DNA from: Athripsodes cinereus
Lineage: Eukaryota > Arthropoda > Insecta > Trichoptera > Leptoceridae
Direction of reading: 5' to 3'
Length of the DNA stretch: 64,000 nucleotides
NCBI GenBank assembly: GCA_947579605.1
Contig: OX388314.1
Span: forward strand, 10,168,001 to 10,232,000
Shown here: one piece after another, positions 57,661 through 64,000 of the stretch
Layout: the number at the start of each line of letters is the position of its first letter
Numbering within the stretch: position 1 is the stretch's first letter
Made by a program: the position numbers and the translations under genes
The notes under the pieces: generated by a model
The model's database searches: none
Seen by the model: the letters and a program-made list of their open reading frames with translations, nothing else
What the model was told of the DNA's origin: nothing

Positions 57661-59859
57661 CTACATTAATCATGGAATTATATAATTAAACAGACAACCA
57701 TCATATTTATATATCACAATACATACAATTTTATAGAGAAAATACATTCAGATTAGATGTAAATAATATACAGAGGACGAGTTAATCGCAAAGGCGCGTT
57801 CATTTCCAACTATCCCAAATTTATACTTAAAAAAAACTTTATATCATAGTATCTCGCAGCATTTCTGAACGCGATTGACCACAGTAAATATGAGTTTATT
57901 AGAATAATAATTTCAGACGAGAGAAACTAATTCATGTCAGAAGTGGTTTAGTTTTAAACTTACATCAAAATTAATTTATACTGATTGACAGTAAAGATAT
58001 TTCAGAAGTCTGAAGAAACTTTATGAAGTATAAGAATTTACAATTATGCTGAATAATATCTTATAGTGGTACTAATATACTCTAATTACAGAACTTCATT
58101 CTCAGGATAAGAATAACAAATTTATTTATTAATACCTACTATACCTAATATACATCTACCGAGATATTTTTATAACTATGCATAAAACTTAATTGAAAAA
58201 ATACCTGTTTTTAGGTAATGTTGAGCATCTAAGTATCCTTTGTTTAATGAAATTCGCTGGTACCTTCTCTATCATATCGAAATATATACATATTTTTAAA
58301 TCAACATTACACTTAATAAAATATTATAAAAGATGGAATGCTAGTTATTTCGCTATTGTAAGTACGATTGAATTCATACGTGTAGATAAAATAATTAAAA
58401 TAGTTTATAATAGATAAAGTAGCCGAAGAAAGAATAGAATAAAAGGATGTTCTTGATACGTAGGTACTATAAAAAACTCCATGGCATTACATTTTAATAC
58501 CCATTGGCATATTATTAAAATAATTTCAATAAGTCACGATGGAAATTTTTCATATTTTCAATAAATATTTTTTGTTAAAATTCTCTCGAAAGTATTCATC
58601 TTTTGAAAAATATTTTATCGTAAAATAAATCCATATAAAATATTTTACTCTTCAATTAAATCTTGACTTTAAATCTATACAGGCTTAACCACAATATCAT
58701 ATTATTATTATATAGAAGTATGCGTGTAGCTGTAGAATATGTAGGTACATAGTATTATTATAATAATAGAACACGTAGTCTATTCATATGAAGGATTATT
58801 ATTTCTGAAACTTTACGAGAAGATTACAGAAGAGTGTGACAAATACCGGTAACTATCCGTTACCTGGTTGAATGTTTTTGTACTTATTAAATATTATTCA
58901 GCTGGATATAGGAGTCATTATTGTAGTGTTTTACCATATTATTATATACCACAATAATTTTTTAATAGTTTCTTTGGAGGATAATAATAGATGTAGCAAT
59001 ACACTTTTAATACTTTTATTTACAATTGTAACCTATATACAATACGGCACTGACTGTCACATCCTACCAAAGACGAGTACCTACTTGTGTCTAACCGACA
59101 GGTAGGTAACGTCTCGGTGATTTATATGTACTAAAGTCACCATAGATTTATATGTACTAAAGTACGTACGAAGTAATATAATTCTATGTAAGTCACTCCT
59201 AATGCTCTAATGGCATTTTCAAAATAATGGTTTTATGTGACAAAGGCCCCCACAATTTTTTTTTGGACAACAGAGCAAAACGTGCTCTTTTTGGTCAAAA
59301 AATATTGAACTTTTTCTCATCTCGGGATAACTCACCACTCACCGTTTCAATAGATTCTAAAGCTATATCCAGCTTAGAATCTACCTATTTAGTATCCGAC
59401 CAAACTACCGTGACTTTCATCGCTAGTCCCGTAGATTGTAGACTGTAGAGCTCTCCGGAACATCTCATATAAATTTAATGGAAATGATGATAGTGTAAAA
59501 GCGGATTGTGCCTTTCAATGTAAAAGGTTGGTCGGAACTTTGATAAAATGCATTATCGTCCTTCATAAAATTGTGCATTCTTCTATTATTATTCATAGTA
59601 TTATTTAGAATGCCAAGAATAAAATGACTAAATATGATATTGAGAATAATATGACTAAATAATATGATCAATTATAATATAATGACTGAGAAGAATATGA
59701 CTAAATAATTATGATAAATTGCAATATCACACTCGTAACTGAAAAAGTTACAAAACTGTATTTAAAACTTGCATATTTATCCCTTTATTATAAAATTGTA
59801 CATTTATATTCTTATATGCATCTTTTAAGATAATTATCCTTTTTTTACGCGGCGGCAGA

Positions 59860-60420
59860 TTTGCCATCCACACTTCTTAGCATTATACAACCAGATAAGT
59901 CTCCATATGATCAGTCATGGTAACACAAAATCTTAACAGTCTAATGCCGGGAAAAATTCACCTATCCAGATATACAGGATATCAAAGGATTAGGCTCAGA
60001 ACGCGGATTCAAAAAACCAGCATTGTGCCTGAAATATCTGTGTTCAAAAACTTTTTTACAAGTGTTTATTATAATAGATTTTTGAATTTTAATGTACCTA
60101 CAAATTAACCGGTAAATCTAATTTTTGTAAATTATTTATTAAAGATTTCGGAGTTGCCCCTGTAGCTGACATGACTAAAGGTATTATATAAACGGACCTA
60201 GAATGTCAAATATTTTTTATTTCTCCTGCTAGTTCTGTATATTTACGTATTTTTTCTGTGACAGTTGTTTGCATATTATGTGTATTTGGGACAGCGATGT
60301 CTATTAGGTACGTTATTTTATTACGTTTATCATGTAATACTAAATCGGGTCTATTATGATGTATTTGTCTATCTGTTATTATTGTTTTATCATAATAGAA
60401 CCTCTGTAGATTAGTATATT
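59860..60420 (-). pseudogene. LINE with restriction-like endonuclease motif, decayed
   Basis: The - strand from 60420 reads FYYDKTIITDRQIHHNRPDL, VLHDKRNKITYLIDIAVPN and KIRKYTELAGEIKNI, then an in-frame TGA, HSRSVYIIPLVMSATGATPK and a stop near 60108. Intact relatives have Trp at the TGA. RPD..L.D.....LIDIAVP resembles the C-terminal restriction-like endonuclease region of R2-type non-LTR elements. The further piece INTCKKVF at about 60040-60080 is in another frame. Confidence 0.6.
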
Positions 60421-61679
60421 GATATCACGAATTAAAATAATTACAACTTTGGAATATTTATGTATACCTACTTATACAAAATAATAAAATTAAGCAATAA
60501 GCATAGTACTATAATGACATCTCTCATAAGCGGGGTAACCGGTAGATCAATTGTGTGTTGAATATGTTTGTGTCCTCTTTATACCAAAAAGAATAAGATA
60601 TTCAGATATGTGATACACCCCATCGCTAAATTGAAAACGATAAAAGAGAAAATGGAGACAACAAAGTTGCATCACATATGACTCAACACTTAGACGTAAT
60701 ATTATATTAATTGTTATCTTATACATAAATAAAAATTAATTGACAATGTATGTTCCCCCATAACTTGAGAACGACTGAACCGAATTGGTTGACTCTTTTT
60801 TTGTTGTCTTCGTAATTATCAGGAAACGGTGTGCATGAAAGAAAATTTTTGGAAAGTCCAACAGAAAAGTCGGAAATTTGGATTGTATTTTTGTATAAAA
60901 GTGACGTTTGTATGACAGTTCCGCTGTCACGTGTCGCCATGACGAAAGAAATTATGATATTCACCCAGGCGACGCCGGGTAGGAATATCTAGTTAAATAT
61001 AAATATGGTCACATTATTATGTACTTGTTTATGTATTAGTTCTGCAGATTTGGAATATATTTTTTTATCTATATTTTTTTACATATTTTTCTTCTTCTTC
61101 CAAACACATACGTTATATTGCACTAGTAAACTAACCAGCAGACCAATAAATTTATTATATTCGTATATTTTATTAAATGTTGTATACTTATTGTTGGTGA
61201 TTGTATTACTGTACTAAATATATATGTAGTGTCTGTAATGTTCCGTTGACTAAATAAATAAATAAATGAAAAGTCAACAATAAAACAGTCACAGAATGTA
61301 AAACATGCTCAATAAAATCATGAAATATGAAAATTGTTCCTATTGGATTTTCAACAATATGGTCCCAGCAATACAAAAGATAACGATCAGATCTGTGTAG
61401 ATTTTTATTGGGACCTTACAATTTTATTTTATTATATATTTACAACATGTGGCATTGATATGCAAAAATTCAACAATATCGTATCGAATCGTATGTGTGC
61501 TAAGCAAGTGTGAAATAGGAATAAACTAAATCGAATTCTTTTTCCCAAGGGAATCTTATTGACAGTCAGATTGCTAGTAGAATCTTACAAAGAATGCTCA
61601 TACTTTATGACGTACAAAGATATACCTACCTACTATAATATATATTATATTGTAATATATATGATCAAAATATGATCAT

Positions 61680-61937
61680 TATTCTGTCTCGACATTAGTA
61701 GTAGAGACGACTGACATGCTCTCACTGCGGCCGTTAACACACTATGTAGCACAAAAAAATGACATGACACGACGATATTCATTCCTGAAGATGGCTTCAA
61801 CATCGAAGCCGAAAGCTAGAAGAAAGAGCGACGGAGATCCACGCAGCAAACCCGAGAACCTCAACGATACAAGACGCTGCGAAAGCTTAAACAATTATCT
61901 GTCTCGACATGGGTGCGATTTTAATTTGAAGTCTTAA
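61680..61937 (+). repeat. Penelope-like terminal fragment, candidate
   Basis: Contains CTGAAGATGGCTTC, AACAT and CGAAGCCGAAAGC (61785-61816), a CTGANGA-hairpin-GAAA core like that at 13970 and 43795. The 73-codon open frame across it is probably not a gene. Confidence 0.4.
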
Positions 61938-62039
61938 AATTGACATATTAGTAAAGTAACAAGTCCTGCTTCTATGACAGGGCTTTTAGTGTCGTAGGAC
62001 ATGCCATCTGATACCGACCCTACAAGGACCCTTGTAAAA

Positions 62040-62140
62040 ACCAATCAATAACATCGTTCAGGAGCAAGTTGAAGACATTACTCTTCCAACATAGTTTCTT
62101 GTGCTCTTGAGATGAGTTATCAATTAAACGACGCCGACTT
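62040..62140 (+). repeat. CR1-like LINE C-terminal fragment
   Basis: Reads SFRSKLKTLLFQHSFLCS and a stop, then AAACGACGCCGAC, as in the 48211 family. Confidence 0.6.
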
Positions 62141-62670
62141 AATTATCTATAATACGTTACAATTATGTTCATAATGTATTCTTACGTAGGTCAAGTACCT
62201 ACCTATGACTTTCATCTGATTGTTATGAGCTTATAATATATAATAATGAATTTGTTGTTCTCATGTATAAACGATGCATTAATTACAATATTTTAATATT
62301 CATTAAAACTTCTTCTCTTCTTTTGCCCACAGTCACGTCATAATTGACGTGTATATTTATGCGTTTATAATGTCCTCTTTATAATGTATTATTGTATTCG
62401 TTTCTAAAAGTTACATAATATTTGCCAATACACTATACACTAAATTTATACAATCAAATGTATGTTATTGATAATTTAGCCACGTGGAATAAACTCAATG
62501 ATTGACCACGCACCGTTATGCAATATTCACTTTTGTGACATACTGTTACGCTCTCGAGCTACATTTTTATGAACCTTTATTTTCATTTATTTATTCAATC
62601 AATAGAACACTTCAACACAATAAAATATTATACAAGACAAGTGGTAAGTACTCAATGCAATGTCCTATTG

Positions 62671-62925
62671 TCGGCCGGTGTGGCGCGGAGGTAACTCTCT
62701 TGCCTATGAGTAACGAGGTCCCGAGTTCGATTCCCGGCCAGGGCAAAGTGAAGAATGACCTTTTTCAAATTGTTCTGGTTCTGGGTGTTACATCTACATG
62801 TATGTGTGTTTAGTGCGTTGTATATGTGTGTATCGTAGCGTTAGTACCCATAATACAAGATTCATCTTACTTTGGGACTAGCTCGATCTGTGTGAATTGT
62901 CTATGTATGTTATGTTATTTATAGG
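62671..62925 (+). repeat. tRNA-derived SINE, full-length
   Basis: The head TCGGCCGGTGTGGCGCGGAG has an A box TGGCGCGGAGG (62681-62691) and a B box GAGTTCGATTCCC (62723-62735). It is followed by a body with TACCCATAATACAAGATTCA and TTTGGGACTAGCTCGATCTG, and a (TATGT)n tail. Boxes in the head suggest Pol III transcription. Confidence 0.85.
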
Positions 62926-63524
62926 TGTTCATTTATTGAGTTAGATTATTTATATCAAAGCCCATTCAGTTGTCATACATATTGAAATAACAATATTAAT
63001 GAATATGGAATATACAAAAGTAGTAATGATTATTAACTAAAATTAATAAATATAATCATAGTAATAAATGTGAATGTGTCTAAATTATCTCATTACTGCC
63101 ACAATATAATGTAAAGTACCATTGCGAAACAACCAACCATTAACCCTAAGAAACAAAGCTTAGTTGTATTTCAAGTTGTGCGAGAATCTGTATGAAGTAA
63201 TAATTAGTAGGGCCACATCATAATATTATATTATTATGTGTCTACTTATTTATTTCCTCTTGTTTTCGTAGTAATGACACCACCTTGCAACAACAAAGGA
63301 TCATAAACTATAAACAATAATACGTAAAGAAAGTTAAATTAGGAATACTTGAAAAGTTTCGATGTATGAAAGCACATAATACTATGGCATACTACAAGGG
63401 TTTACCAATTAATTATTTTGAGTTGGAAACATAACTTGTCAATAAACTAGAATCATTCTTAAATCATTATTTTATACATGTTATTAAAGATGTATGTATC
63501 TAGAAAAGTATATTACTCTCAACC

Positions 63525-63610
63525 CAAAGTATGGAAAGACCACCGATGAGATGGAGGGACAACCTGGTTGACGTAAATTGCGTGCAAACTATTTGGTACC
63601 GAATAACATG
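63525..63610 (+). pseudogene. LINE C-terminal fragment, weak
   Basis: Reads MERPPMRWRDNLVDVN followed by WYRITWRKT and a stop. GRP..RW.D.. is a LINE pattern, but this is short. Confidence 0.4.
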
Positions 63611-64000
63611 GAGGAAAACATAGAGGATGATTTCATCTATAACTGAACGGGAGTGGTGAGAAAAGTTTAAAAATAATAATTATTTCATTACAAACATTAT
63701 GATACTTTTTTTATTTAACAACACAATAATATTAATAGGTACATAAAATTTAAAGAATCAACTACTACATAATAATCAACCTATGCATTGCCCCAATCAG
63801 AATTTCTCCTGGCATAAGGGGAACTTAAATAACATAACAATCCAGCTTTCTCAAGACTATTTCGAAGTTTTCCATTTTTACTTTAATTTACGAGTACCCA
63901 CTGCCATCTATTATTTCAATCGAATCCAAATTATCTCATTCTTTTTTTGATTTTTGAAGTTGACGACCTTCTGAAAAGTCTCTTAGCTCTAATTTATTCA

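Larger units (their letters stand above)
46025..64000. other. Gene-free, repeat-rich interval
   Basis: No host exon was recognised. The 5' UTR and promoter of the SIAH-like gene should lie just above 46025. A donor-like GTTAGTG on the - strand near 47541 could end a non-coding first exon, but this is unproven. The stretches 46100-48200, 48700-49130, 50850-51440, 53000-53540, 54000-54900, 55340-57480, 57850-59850 and 63000-63500 are A+T-rich with nothing I can name. Confidence 0.6.

Noticed and set aside
59227..59448. 73-codon open frame DNSPLTVSIDSKAISSLE and on
   Set aside because: Balanced composition made me look twice, but there is no family motif, no splice context and no second copy.
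61716..61937. 73-codon open frame with basic peptide
   Set aside because: It overlaps a Penelope-like stem-loop, and I recognise no domain. More likely a chance frame in a repeat.
62671..62745. tRNA gene
   Set aside because: The A and B boxes are good, but the sequence continues into a SINE body with a dispersed tail copy elsewhere, and no clean acceptor stem was found.

Overview
The window looks like nuclear DNA of an insect. It is very A+T-rich, most of it is non-coding, the genes are split by GT-AG introns of 0.4 to 16 kb, and it is crowded with decayed transposable elements. A lepidopteran is my best guess, because of GTAGGTA-type low-complexity motifs, a SINE tail containing TTTGGGACTAGCTCGATCTG, and many RTE-like LINE ends. 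This is an inference, and another insect order is possible.

Two host genes are supported. (1) On the + strand, three phase-0 exons (936-1145, 17611-17739, 19248-19442) encode the first membrane domain and the start of the cytoplasmic helix of a transmembrane adenylyl cyclase, closest to the insect Ac76E / mammalian type 2-4-7 group. The 5' exons lie before the window. No catalytic-domain exon is recognisable after 19442. (2) On the - strand, a complete-looking four-exon gene (46024 down to 37728) encodes a SIAH/seven-in-absentia-like E3 ubiquitin ligase of about 315 aa, with RING, SIAH zinc fingers and a C-terminal substrate-binding region. Its RING is all-cysteine. Part of its exon 2, including the splice acceptor, is duplicated just upstream of exon 3. 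If the cyclase continues beyond the window, the SIAH-like gene sits antisense in one of its introns.

The rest is introns and intergenic DNA filled with repeats. Several LINE families are represented only by 3' ends, in RTE-like and CR1/jockey-like groups plus one with a restriction-like endonuclease motif. There are two tRNA-derived SINE families. A Harbinger-like MITE family of about 530 bp has TAA/TTA target duplications, including one copy nested inside another and a decayed copy hit by two later insertions. Two foldback families share the same 93-13-93 nt geometry. There is a 2.6 kb element with long inverted termini, and a 0.7 kb element with terminal and internal copies of a GACAAGCCAC-type motif and a small acidic ORF.

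Layout: 1-19442, cyclase exons and their introns. 19443-37560, gene-free and repeat-rich. 37562-46024, the SIAH-like gene. 46025-64000, gene-free and repeat-rich. No rRNA, genuine tRNA gene, CRISPR array or bacterial-type operon was seen.
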